Assembly (NCBI RefSeq): GCF_000373485.1 | Contig: NZ_KB891586.1 | Span: 262,734-326,733, forward strand | DNA length: 64,000 nt | Reading direction: 5' to 3' | Source: Dasania marina DSM 21967 | Lineage (GTDB): Bacteria > Pseudomonadota > Gammaproteobacteria > Pseudomonadales > Dasaniaceae | In this document: piece by piece, positions 1 to 8,235 of the stretch | Position numbering within the stretch: the stretch's first letter is position 1 | Layout: each line of letters starts with the position of its first letter | Program-made: the position numbers and the translations under genes | The notes under the pieces: generated by a model | Databases searched by the model: none | What the model was told of the DNA's origin: nothing | What the model saw: the letters and a program-made list of their open reading frames with translations, nothing else

Positions 1-686
1 ACGGCAGTATGGATAACAAAATTGGCGTTGTTTTCGGCCATTAGGCGCTTAGTCATAATGACGTGGGCGCGGTGCATGGGGTTGCGGGTTTGCAGAGCAA
101 TAACATTGTTCCAGCCCCAGCTGGCAAATTTTGCACGTAGGGAGGCGGGGCTGTCACGGTATTGTTTAAAGTCGTAATACAGTGGTGGTGTCACCCCCAC
201 TAAACGGCCACCTAGATAGTAGCCACCAGCTTCGGCATTGAGATAATGCACTCCAGGGTGACAGTCTTTGCTGCTGCCAAAAACAGCCTCAGCTTCGCGG
301 GCTTTATCAGGCCGCCAGCAATCACTAACCGTCATATTGGCAATTACCACCCCCTCGGCGTCGCGCAGAGTAATGGTTTGGCCGCTAGCGATTTGCTCGG
401 CAAAACTGGCTGAAACATCTAAGGTGATGGGCATGGGCCATAGCGTGCCATCGGCCAGACGCATATTGTCTAGTACCGTGTTGTAATCGGCCTCGCCCAT
501 AAAACCCTCTAAAGGCGAGAAGGCACCATTAAGTAATAACTCTATATCGCACATTTGGCGCTTCGTTAAATCCCAAGACAGGTTGTGTTTAGCCTGTTCT
601 TTGGCGGCCGCTAAAGCGTCATCCTGGACGTAAAGATCGATTAATTGATCACCGTGAGCCCGGCCTGCTGATATAACTTCACTCAT
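1..686 (-). CDS. sat: Sulfate adenylyltransferase (ATP sulfurylase), 3'-truncated by the window edge
   Basis: Makes adenosine 5'-phosphosulfate from ATP and sulfate, the first step of cytoplasmic sulfate activation. Translating from an ATG at 686 (MSEVISAGRAHGD, preceded by AAGAAGGG at SD distance) gives 228 residues that run off the left edge. The segment contains the family's PUA-like N-terminal region (LLNGAFSPLEGFM) and the catalytic signature QTRNPMHRAH at residues 199-208, which binds the ATP phosphates. This is the homomeric Sat type, not CysD/CysN. Some proteobacteria fuse a CysC APS-kinase domain after Sat; that part lies outside the window and cannot be judged. It is divergent from the amidohydrolase gene across 177 bp. 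Confidence 0.9.
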   Translation of the reverse strand, partial: MSEVISAGRAHGDQLIDLYVQDDALAAAKEQAKHNLSWDLTKRQMCDIELLLNGAFSPLEGFMGEADYNTVLDNMRLADGTLWPMPITLDVSASFAEQIASGQTITLRDAEGVVIANMTVSDCWRPDKAREAEAVFGSSKDCHPGVHYLNAEAGGYYLGGRLVGVTPPLYYDFKQYRDSPASLRAKFASWGWNNVIALQTRNPMHRAHVIMTKRLMAENNANFVIHTA

Positions 687-863
687 ATATTACCCTTCTT
701 CTTAGAGTGGCCAATTCTACGGATTTTAAAATTAAATGCAGCCACCACAGCGATAAAAACTTTCCCTCACTTTCCCCCCTATAGCCAAAACGCTTAGAAG
801 CGATTATATTAAACCCTCAAAATAAGCTTTTACTTACGAAAAATAGAATAGCCGGAGCCTTCC

Positions 864-2603
864 ATGACAATCCTCAACCCAAGCCATCTCAAACAGTTGG
901 GGCTAACTGCCCTAAGCTGTGCCCTAGCCGCTTGTTCACCCGGTACCCCGCCGGCCACACAGCTAGCTGCGGATTTAGTGTTAAGCAACGCCAAAGTCTA
1001 TACCGTCGATGAGCAACAGCCCTGGGCTGAAGCCGTAGCCGTAAAAGACGGCAAAATCGTTTTTGTAGGCAGCAATCAAGACGCCAAGCAATGGCTAGGC
1101 GATGATACCCAACAGCAGGATTTGGCCGGCAAAATGTTACTGCCCGGATTCATAGACTCCCATGCCCACCCTGCCGCCGGTGGCGCTTTTGTACGCAGCC
1201 TATCGCTAGATACCTATGCCAACCCCGAAGACTGGGTTAAAGCTGTAGCGGGTTACGCCGCAGCCAATCCTGAATCCCCAATCCTCTTTGGCTATGGATT
1301 TTTAGCTAGCGCCTTTGGCCCCGAAGGCCCCACTGCCGCTTTATTAGATCAGGCTGTTGCTGACAAACCCGTCTTTATTATGGATGAAGGTTTTCACGGT
1401 GGCTGGGCTAACACCAAGGCCATGCAGCTATTAGGCATTAATAAAGATACCCCCGATATCATGCCCGGCTTTAGCTATTACAAACGTGACGCACAGGGCA
1501 GCCCCACCGGCTACTTCCTAGAAGACGCTGCTACCGCAGCCATGGATAAACTAGATGTTATTAATGCTGATAGCGTTGCCCTAGGTACTGCAGATGTATT
1601 CGACATAATGAACAGCTACGGGATTACCGCCGTGTTTGACGCTGGTGCGTTAAGTGTAGGTGATATCCAAATTGACATGTTGGACAAACTCTATGAACAA
1701 GGTGACTTCACCGTGCGCATGGTGGGCTCACACGCCGCCATGACACCCGAAGGCTACGATACGGCAATAGCGCAAGTACTAGAAAAAAGAAAAAACACCA
1801 AACGCCCCCTGTATCACATCAACACCTTAAAAATTATGGACGATGGCACCATAGAAGGTCGCACTGCTGGTATGTTTGAGGACTACCAAGGCGAGCCGGG
1901 CAATAAAGGTACCCATGTATTTACTCAAGCACAAATGGACCACATGGTCACCGAAGCCACCGCCAATAATGTGGATGTGCACATACACTCTCTAGGCGAG
2001 CGCGCTATCGCCGATGCTTTAAACGCCATCGAAGTCGCCAAAAAAGCTTACCCCAACAGCACTAGCCGCCACGCTATTTGCCATGTGCAAGTGATACGCG
2101 ATCAAGAAATCAAACGCTTCGCCGAGCTAGGCGTCACCGTACAAAGCACCCCGCTGTGGGCCTCTTATGATGACTTCGGTGAGCAATTTGTTAGCAAGGA
2201 CCAGTTTAACCGCTATTTCCGTTTTAACAGCTTCAAACAAGCGGGCATAAAAATGGCCTTCGGCAGCGACTACCCCGCTACCGGTGCGGGCACCTTAGGC
2301 ATGTCGCCGCTATTTAATATGGAGATAGGCCACACTCGCCAAAGCGCTGGCGAACCCAACGCCAAGGTACAGCCCAATATTAAAGAGCGCTTAGACCTAG
2401 CCACACTGATACGCGGCTACACTATAGAAGGAGCTTACCAAATGCATATGGAAGATAGCATTGGCTCCATTACCGTAGGTAAGTTCGCGGACTTTGTGGT
2501 GCTAGAAGATAATATTTTTGAGGTAGCTACGCACGAAATACATAAGATCAAGGTTGCTCAAACTTACTTAGGCGGAAAAGTGGTTTATCCGGCCGCGAAA
2601 TAA
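864..2603 (+). CDS. Amidohydrolase family 3 (YtcJ-like) lipoprotein
   Basis: Predicted metal-dependent hydrolase of 579 residues. A signal peptide ends in a lipobox L21-A-A-C24, so the mature protein should be lipid-anchored, probably in the outer membrane. The amidohydrolase-3 layout is visible: a short N-terminal beta-sandwich (LVLSNAKVYTVDE), the metal-binding H99-A-H101 in PGFIDSHAHP, a second metal-ligand region near VDVHIHSLGERA, the late Asp in AFGSDYPATG, and the C-terminal return strand SITVGKFADFVVL. Substrate is unknown; relatives act on amides, ureas and cyclic amides. It is monocistronic, followed by a strong hairpin terminator. The annotated start has an SD-like CCGGAG upstream. 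Confident in family, not in substrate. Confidence 0.88.
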   Translation: MTILNPSHLKQLGLTALSCALAACSPGTPPATQLAADLVLSNAKVYTVDEQQPWAEAVAVKDGKIVFVGSNQDAKQWLGDDTQQQDLAGKMLLPGFIDSHAHPAAGGAFVRSLSLDTYANPEDWVKAVAGYAAANPESPILFGYGFLASAFGPEGPTAALLDQAVADKPVFIMDEGFHGGWANTKAMQLLGINKDTPDIMPGFSYYKRDAQGSPTGYFLEDAATAAMDKLDVINADSVALGTADVFDIMNSYGITAVFDAGALSVGDIQIDMLDKLYEQGDFTVRMVGSHAAMTPEGYDTAIAQVLEKRKNTKRPLYHINTLKIMDDGTIEGRTAGMFEDYQGEPGNKGTHVFTQAQMDHMVTEATANNVDVHIHSLGERAIADALNAIEVAKKAYPNSTSRHAICHVQVIRDQEIKRFAELGVTVQSTPLWASYDDFGEQFVSKDQFNRYFRFNSFKQAGIKMAFGSDYPATGAGTLGMSPLFNMEIGHTRQSAGEPNAKVQPNIKERLDLATLIRGYTIEGAYQMHMEDSIGSITVGKFADFVVLEDNIFEVATHEIHKIKVAQTYLGGKVVYPAAK

Positions 2604-2627
2604 ATCGAAATAACCTGTACTACCATA

Positions 2628-2660
2628 AACATGCAGCATTTTGGCTGCATGTTTATTTTT
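2628..2660 (+). terminator. Rho-independent terminator after the amidohydrolase
   Basis: A perfect 10-bp stem (2628-2637 AACATGCAGC with 2644-2653 GCTGCATGTT), a 6-nt loop and a T-rich tail. Confidence 0.85.
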
Positions 2661-2678
2661 ACCACCAAAAAATATTTA

Positions 2679-2688
2679 CCCCCCCCCC
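2679..2688. repeat. Poly-C tract, C10
   Basis: Ten consecutive C residues lie in otherwise AT-rich intergenic DNA, 118 bp upstream of the hybrid histidine kinase start and downstream of the amidohydrolase terminator. Long G/C homopolymers are prone to slippage; here the tract is noncoding. Confidence 0.9.
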
Positions 2689-2806
2689 TAGACTTACGGC
2701 CTCATTCGCGTCGCAAAAGTTAATCATCAGTGGACTAGCCGAGCTACTCTATCTATATTGATTAAAAAATTCTTAGTTTGAATACGCAGCGACATAATTA
2801 AAACAC

Positions 2807-4894
2807 ATGCCTCATTACAGCCATCCCATTTCTAACACCCTATTTAATAAACTTCCGGGGGCCGCCTACCGCTGTAAAAACCAACAGCCGCGTAGCATGA
2901 TAGAAGTTACCGACGGCATCAAAAACCTTACCGGTTACAGCGTAGCTGATTTTATTCAAGATCAACTGCCCCTAAATAACTTAATCCACCCCGACGACCA
3001 GCAACCCTGTTGGAATGAAATTCAAACAAAGCTTAGCCAGAAAGCTGAATACGATATTGAGTATCGCATCATCAATAAATCGGGAGAGACACATTATGTC
3101 TGGGAGCATGGTGTAGGGGTATACGATAATGGCCAGCTCACCGAACTAGTAGGCTTTATTAGTGATTTAACCCCAAAAACCAAACAACTAGAAAAAACCA
3201 AACAACATCAACAGCTTTTATTATCACTAGCCAGTAGCAAGCATTTAGCCTTAGGCGAACTCATACCATTTAATCAATTGCTTGCTGAGCAATCAGCACT
3301 AACCCTTAATGTTGATAGGGTTAGCTTATGGCTATTCAACCAGCAACAAGATGCCATAGACTTAATTAATCTGTACGAAAAAAGCAGCCGTAGCCACTCC
3401 AGCAATATAAGCTTAGCTGAAGCCGATTATCCCGAATACTTTAAGGCCGTACGCGTAGGCCGCGCGATGGACATTAGCGACATAACTGAAGACCAACGCA
3501 CCCAAGAGTTTATCCCTGCCTACGCGCCCAAAACTGGGGTCACCGCCATGTTAGATGTCAGTATACGCCTAGCGGGTGAAGTCATAGGGGTGATCTGCTA
3601 CGAAATGGTAGGCCATGCTAGGCGCTGGGCCATAGAAGATATAGCCCACGCCAGTGAACTCGCCGACCTAACGGCCCAGCTTATCGCCAATAAAAAACAC
3701 ATAGAAGTAGAAAGTAAAATTATCGAAGCCAATGCCGCCAGCAAAGCCAAAAGCCAACTACTAGCCACCATTAGCCATGAAATACGCACCCCCATGAATG
3801 GTGTACTAGGCATGGTAGAGCTGCTCTACGCCACGCCACTAACCCCTCAACAGCAATCTTATTTAGACACCATACGTGATTCCGGCGGGCTATTGCTCAC
3901 CATTATTAACGATGTTTTAGACTATTCAAAACTCAATGCCGGCAAACTACAGCTCATCACCAGCCCCACAGCTATTCATGAGTTATTTAGTAGTGTGATT
4001 TGGCTATTGCAGCAAACTCATCACAAAAAAATCGAGATTATTCTAAAAAAAGAGCAGGGATTACCCGAGCATCTCATGCTAGATAATCACCGGCTTAAAC
4101 AAGTGCTGATGAACTTAATCGCCAATGCCCTCAAGTTTACCGAGCAAGGTAGCATTACCGTTAGCTACGGCGCGCTAGATCAACAGCAGTGGTTTTTTAG
4201 CGTGACCGATACCGGTATAGGTATAGACCCCAAGACTATCCCCCTACTGTTTGAGCCCTTTGAGCAAACCCTCAGCCGCGGTAATATCACTGAAGGCACC
4301 GGGTTAGGTTTACCCATATGCAAAAATATTGTCGACTTAATGCAGGGCAGCATAAAGGCCAGCAGTGCCTTGGGCAAAGGTACTAAAGTCTTAGTTACTC
4401 TGCCTATGCACCCGGCTCCCCAACCAAGCATACCAGCTGACAACAAGGGCATTTTATCGACCAGCCTACACTCAAACCAGCAGCACAACGCACCGCTCTT
4501 GAACGTCTTAGTTGCCGAAGACAACCCCACCAACCGCTTGGTTATACAGGGTTTGCTAACACAGTGTGGTATTAGCCCCGATTTATGCGCTAATGGTTTA
4601 GAAGCGTTAGAAAAATTTCAGCACAATAAAGGCCGCTACGACCTAATATTGATGGATTGTGATATGCCGGTAATGGATGGTTTCACCGCCAGCCGCAAAA
4701 TCAGGCAGCTGAGCTATGCCAGCAGCCATTTACAGATTGCGGCGTTAACCGCTCATGCCCTAAGCGAGTTTAGGCAACAAGCCTATGAGGCAGGCATGAA
4801 TCACTACCTCACCAAGCCACTTAAACTGAGTGATTTAAAAAACTTACTGCTAAACTTAGAACGCCTTCCCAAAGCCACTAGCCCTATTGCCTAG
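2807..4894 (+). CDS. Hybrid sensor histidine kinase/response regulator (PAS-GAF-HisKA-HATPase-REC)
   Basis: A 695-residue soluble hybrid kinase with no transmembrane segment or signal peptide, so it should sense a cytoplasmic signal. Domains in order: a PAS fold about residues 15-125 (ending HYVWEHGVGVYDNGQLTELVGF), GAF about 130-285, a HisKA dimerisation domain with phospho-acceptor H324 in SHEIRTPMNG, HATPase about 425-540 (NALKFTEQG, TDTGIGI, GTGLGLPI), and a C-terminal receiver about 565-685 with phospho-Asp D617 in LILMDCDMPVMDG and the conserved Lys in YLTKPLK. No output domain or HPt is fused and no partner regulator is adjacent, so the downstream partner is unknown. The upstream intergenic region carries a C10 tract. 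Confidence 0.92.
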   Translation: MPHYSHPISNTLFNKLPGAAYRCKNQQPRSMIEVTDGIKNLTGYSVADFIQDQLPLNNLIHPDDQQPCWNEIQTKLSQKAEYDIEYRIINKSGETHYVWEHGVGVYDNGQLTELVGFISDLTPKTKQLEKTKQHQQLLLSLASSKHLALGELIPFNQLLAEQSALTLNVDRVSLWLFNQQQDAIDLINLYEKSSRSHSSNISLAEADYPEYFKAVRVGRAMDISDITEDQRTQEFIPAYAPKTGVTAMLDVSIRLAGEVIGVICYEMVGHARRWAIEDIAHASELADLTAQLIANKKHIEVESKIIEANAASKAKSQLLATISHEIRTPMNGVLGMVELLYATPLTPQQQSYLDTIRDSGGLLLTIINDVLDYSKLNAGKLQLITSPTAIHELFSSVIWLLQQTHHKKIEIILKKEQGLPEHLMLDNHRLKQVLMNLIANALKFTEQGSITVSYGALDQQQWFFSVTDTGIGIDPKTIPLLFEPFEQTLSRGNITEGTGLGLPICKNIVDLMQGSIKASSALGKGTKVLVTLPMHPAPQPSIPADNKGILSTSLHSNQQHNAPLLNVLVAEDNPTNRLVIQGLLTQCGISPDLCANGLEALEKFQHNKGRYDLILMDCDMPVMDGFTASRKIRQLSYASSHLQIAALTAHALSEFRQQAYEAGMNHYLTKPLKLSDLKNLLLNLERLPKATSPIA

Positions 4895-4949
4895 CTAGGC
4901 GGCATTACCGATAATACCCCCTATTCACAGCGCTATATAAGGTTGCCGC

Positions 4950-5483
4950 ATGGCCTCACTACAAGATCAATTACTGAAAGCTGGCGTAGTCGACGCCAAA
5001 AAAGCCAAAAAACTCAAGCAGGAACAGCGCAAGCAAGCCAAGCAACAACCCAAGGGGAACGCACCGCAGGATGAGACTAAGCAACTGGCACAACAAGCTC
5101 TGGCCGCAAAAGCTGCAAAAGCAAAAGCGCTAAACAAGCAACAACAACAGCAGGCTGAGCAAAAAGCGATACAGGCACAAATTATTCAATTGATTAATAA
5201 CCACCGTATCGCAACGGCGGATGGCGACATTGCCTATCAATTTACCGATGGTAAGAAAATTAAAAAAACCTATATCACACCCTTACTGCAAACCCAGCTC
5301 AGTAAAGGTTTAATTGCTATCGCTAAACTCGGCGATAAGTACCACTTAGTGCCTGCCGTGGTTGCCGATAAAATCAAACAACGCGATGCCTCTGTGATAG
5401 TGCTAATCAATCACAAACAAGAAACCATAGACGAAGACGATCCCTACGCCGATTACCAAATACCCGATGATTTAATGTGGTAA
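4950..5483 (+). CDS. yaiL: DUF2058 family protein (YaiL-like)
   Basis: A 177-residue protein matching the DUF2058/YaiL family, sometimes described as a nucleoprotein or polynucleotide-associated protein; its molecular role is not established. The N-terminus MASLQDQLLKAGVVDAKKAK is typical. It is followed by a highly basic, Gln/Lys/Ala-rich coiled-coil-like segment (about residues 15-75), then a compact C-terminal domain containing YQFTDGKKIKKTYI, and ends DDPYADYQIPDDLMW. The ATG is preceded by AAGG. It sits 55 bp after the hybrid kinase and may be co-transcribed, but no functional link is evident. Confidence 0.85.
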   Translation: MASLQDQLLKAGVVDAKKAKKLKQEQRKQAKQQPKGNAPQDETKQLAQQALAAKAAKAKALNKQQQQQAEQKAIQAQIIQLINNHRIATADGDIAYQFTDGKKIKKTYITPLLQTQLSKGLIAIAKLGDKYHLVPAVVADKIKQRDASVIVLINHKQETIDEDDPYADYQIPDDLMW

Positions 5484-5584
5484 CCATTAGCCGTAAATCT
5501 CACCACTAGAAAAGATGCTTATAATTCATACGCTTATCTAAAATTAGTCTATGCTCAAACTATTAATCAATAGCAGGAGCAAGT

Positions 5585-7234
5585 ATGAAAGCGTCAGACC
5601 TAATGGTGAAATGCCTAGAAGAAGAAGGCATAGAATATATTTTTGGTGTGCCCGGCGAAGAAAACGCCGACTTTATGATGTCGCTGGAGCACTCCGAGCA
5701 AATACGATTCATCCTCACCCGCCACGAACAAGGCGCGGCCTTTATGGCCGAAATCTACGGCCGCCTTACCGGCAACCCCGCTGGCTGTTTAGGTACCTTA
5801 GGCCCAGGGGCAACCAACTTAATCACCGGTGTCGCCGACTCGAATATGGATAGGGCGCCTATGCTGGTATTAACTGGCCAAGCGGCCTCCACCCGCCTGC
5901 ATAAAGAATCCCATCAAGTCATGGATGTGGTGCATATGTTTGAGCCTGTCACCAAATGGGCTACCACTATTTGGCACCCCGAAAACATCCCCGAGATTAT
6001 GCGTAAAGCGGTACGCCTAGCGCGCACTGAAAAGCCCGGCGCAGTCCATATAGAATTACCCGAAGACATAGCCAAGCTACCCTGCGATAAAACGCCATTA
6101 CCGGTGCAAAAATATCGCCGCCCAGTGCCTGCCGATAAAATCATGGACCAGGCTTTTGCTCGTATTAAGCAGGCCAAAAACCCTATTATTATTGCCGGCA
6201 ATGGCTGTATACGCCGCCGCGCCAGCAAGCAATTACGACTGCTGTGTGAAAAAACCCAAATCGGTGTACTCAGCACTTTTATGGCTAAAGGCTCAGTCGA
6301 TATGGACGCGCCCTACTGCCTATACACCATAGGCCTAGGCGCTAAAGACATACCGGCCTGCGCCATAGACGCGGCTGACTTAGTGATCACTCTGGGCTAT
6401 GACATGGTGGAATACCATCCTAAGCTGTGGAATAACGACCGCGCCAAAGACATCGTACACATAGATTTTTTACCCGCTGAAATTGATGAAAACTATCAAC
6501 CGCAAATTGAAGTAGTCGGTGATTTAGCCCATGCCCTGTGGATGCTAAATGAGCGCATCGATGCCGAAGGCTACAGCTTTGACACCACTAGGCAGCAGGC
6601 GGTACGCCGTGACATGACCGATGATTTAAATCATTACGCCGACGACATTACTGAGGGCATTATTAAACCCCAAAAAGCCCTGTGCGATGTTAGAGCGGTA
6701 ATGGGCCCTCACGATATTTTGCTATCGGATGTAGGCGCGCACAAAATGTGGATAGCGCGGCACTACCAATGCCACGAACCCAACACCTGCTTAATCCCCA
6801 ACGGTTTTTGCTCTATGGGCTTTGCCCTACCCGGTGCCATAGCGGCCAGCTTGGTACATCCCGACCGCAATATTTTAGCCATAGCTGGCGATGGTGGCTT
6901 TCTGATGAACGTGCAAGAAATGGAAACCGCCTATAGGCTTAACTGCAATATGACAGTCATGGTTTGGGAAGATGGCGGCTACGGTTTAATTGCCTGGAAA
7001 CAAACCAACGAATTTAACAAACACACCGATCTATCCTTTACCAATCCCAATTGGCTACAACTGGCCTCTGCCTTTAACTGGCACGGCCACCGCGTAGAGA
7101 ATAGCGTCGACTTAAAAGCAACATTGGCAAAAGCCCTCGCGGAAAAAGGCCCCAGTTTGGTGGTTATCCCCATAGATTACCGTGAAAATATGGCCTTAAC
7201 CGAACGCCTAGGGGAAATGAGCTGCCCTATATAA
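5585..7234 (+). CDS. Acetolactate synthase large-subunit-like ThDP-dependent enzyme
   Basis: A 549-residue thiamine-diphosphate enzyme of the acetolactate synthase/AlsS group, expected to condense two pyruvates to 2-acetolactate. Visible features are the N-terminal Pyr domain with catalytic Glu E48 (RHEQGAAFMAE), the GTLGPGATNL loop, a central Rossmann-like domain, and the C-terminal PP domain with the metal/ThDP motif starting GDG at 435-437 (AGDGGFLMN ... WEDGGYG). No IlvN regulatory subunit is adjacent, which argues for a stand-alone catabolic enzyme rather than the branched-chain biosynthetic one; this is inference. A different 2-ketoacid decarboxylation/ligation activity is possible. The start has SD AGGAG in AGCAGGAGCAAG just upstream. 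It converges on the aldehyde dehydrogenase gene across the repeat region. Confidence 0.82.
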   Translation: MKASDLMVKCLEEEGIEYIFGVPGEENADFMMSLEHSEQIRFILTRHEQGAAFMAEIYGRLTGNPAGCLGTLGPGATNLITGVADSNMDRAPMLVLTGQAASTRLHKESHQVMDVVHMFEPVTKWATTIWHPENIPEIMRKAVRLARTEKPGAVHIELPEDIAKLPCDKTPLPVQKYRRPVPADKIMDQAFARIKQAKNPIIIAGNGCIRRRASKQLRLLCEKTQIGVLSTFMAKGSVDMDAPYCLYTIGLGAKDIPACAIDAADLVITLGYDMVEYHPKLWNNDRAKDIVHIDFLPAEIDENYQPQIEVVGDLAHALWMLNERIDAEGYSFDTTRQQAVRRDMTDDLNHYADDITEGIIKPQKALCDVRAVMGPHDILLSDVGAHKMWIARHYQCHEPNTCLIPNGFCSMGFALPGAIAASLVHPDRNILAIAGDGGFLMNVQEMETAYRLNCNMTVMVWEDGGYGLIAWKQTNEFNKHTDLSFTNPNWLQLASAFNWHGHRVENSVDLKATLAKALAEKGPSLVVIPIDYRENMALTERLGEMSCPI

Positions 7235-7257
7235 AAACAGACTAATAACAAAAATAA

Positions 7258-8112
7258 AACACGCACGATGCTGAGGTTAAAGTTTTTAACTCCGCAATAG
7301 CACAAGGTCATTGCTCCATGATGGCGGCCCTCCGGGCTGCCTTCACTCTCGACTGAGCCCGGCCCCCTGCGGGGAAAGCGGCCGGTCTCAGTCGCTCCCT
7401 CAGCGCTCATCTTTAATATTCCGCAATAACCTTGCGCCATTACCTGTATATCGTAGTGACATCACACTGCATATTTCTTAGCGAAAAAATTAAACACGCG
7501 TGATGCTAGAGGGGTGAGCCGGGTGCTGTCGCGAAATATCAAAGGGCTGGCCGCGGTAGCGGATGAGACAGCGCAGCGCTTTAAGGCTCAGTAGCGGACA
7601 CGGGAACCCCGGAGGGGCCAGACCATGTAGCGGCGGCACTCGGCTCAGCCCTCGATACTAGTAAAGCATTGTGTTGGCCCAAATTGTTGCCAGTCGTAAA
7701 ATCCGAAAACACAATGCTTATCTTGCTGGTCTGGCTAAGGTTTTTTAACCCGGCAATGGCCCAAGGTCATTGCTGCATGATGGCGGCCCTCCGGGCTGCC
7801 TTCACTCTCGACTGAGCCCGGCCCCCTGCGGGGAAAGCTGCCGGTCTCAGTCGCGCCCTCAGCGCTCATCTTTGATATTCCGCAATAACCTTGCGCCATT
7901 ACCTGTATATCGTAGTGACATCACACTGCATATTTCTTAGCGAAAAAATTAAACACGCACGATGCTAGAGGGGTGAGTCGGGTGCTGTCGCGAAGTATCA
8001 AAGGGCTGGCCGCGGGAGTGGATGAGACAGCGCAGCGCTTTAAGGCTCAGTAGCGGACGCGGAAACCCCGGAGGGGCAGACCATGTAGCGGCGGCATCCG
8101 GCTCAGCCCTCG
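7258..8112. repeat. Two direct copies of a long structured intergenic repeat, period 459 bp
   Basis: The roughly 1-kb gap between two convergent genes (7235-8235) contains no convincing gene. It holds a unit at 7282-7654 repeated at 7741-8112, offset 459 bp and then 458 bp after a 1-bp deletion, with a few percent divergence. Each unit has two modules. Module A carries imperfect outer arms (7299-7316 with 7421-7438), a GGCGGCCC/GGGCTGCC hairpin and a CGACTGAG/CTCAGTCG hairpin (7350-7357, 7387-7394). Module B is bounded by arms near 7509-7525 and 7638-7653. The 15-mer AACACGC(A/G)(C/T)GATGCT marks module borders at 7258, 7493 and 7952. Candidates are a nonautonomous mobile element or a structured RNA; I cannot name the family. 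Confidence 0.85.
7664..7719. repeat. 12-bp perfect inverted repeat between the two structured units
   Basis: AAGCATTGTGTT (7664-7675) and AACACAATGCTT (7708-7719) form a perfect 12-bp stem around a 32-nt loop. It lies in the 86-bp spacer that separates the two repeat copies and is not itself duplicated. Confidence 0.8.
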
Positions 8113-8156
8113 GTTTAAAGCGCCGTAAGCTCAAATGGATATTTCTCACAGGCAAT

Positions 8157-8187
8157 AAAAAAGCCCTTACCTAGGTAAGAGCTTTTT
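8157..8187. terminator. Bidirectional terminator after the aldehyde dehydrogenase
   Basis: A stem of AAAAAGC.CTTACC paired with GGTAAG.GCTTTTT has a short loop and A/T runs on both sides. It lies 49 bp beyond the minus-strand stop codon of the dehydrogenase. Confidence 0.85.
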
Positions 8188-8235
8188 CACTGTTAAACTA
8201 GCGACCTTCACACGATCGCTATTACGCAATATGAA

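Noticed and set aside
268-486. Plus-strand ORF inside the ATP sulfurylase gene
   Set aside because: It is a shadow frame of the truncated sat gene on the minus strand, which has clear homology.
7177-7440. Minus-strand ORF over the first repeat unit
   Set aside because: It overlaps the 3' end of the acetolactate-synthase-like gene and is read from the structured repeat; composition and low-complexity Gly/Arg content look noncoding.
7664-7719. Integron attC site
   Set aside because: The inverted arms lack the RYYYAAC/GTTRRRY core boxes and no integrase or cassette genes are near.
7949-8155. Minus-strand ORF over the second repeat unit
   Set aside because: Read from module B of the repeat; no RBS and no protein-like pattern.
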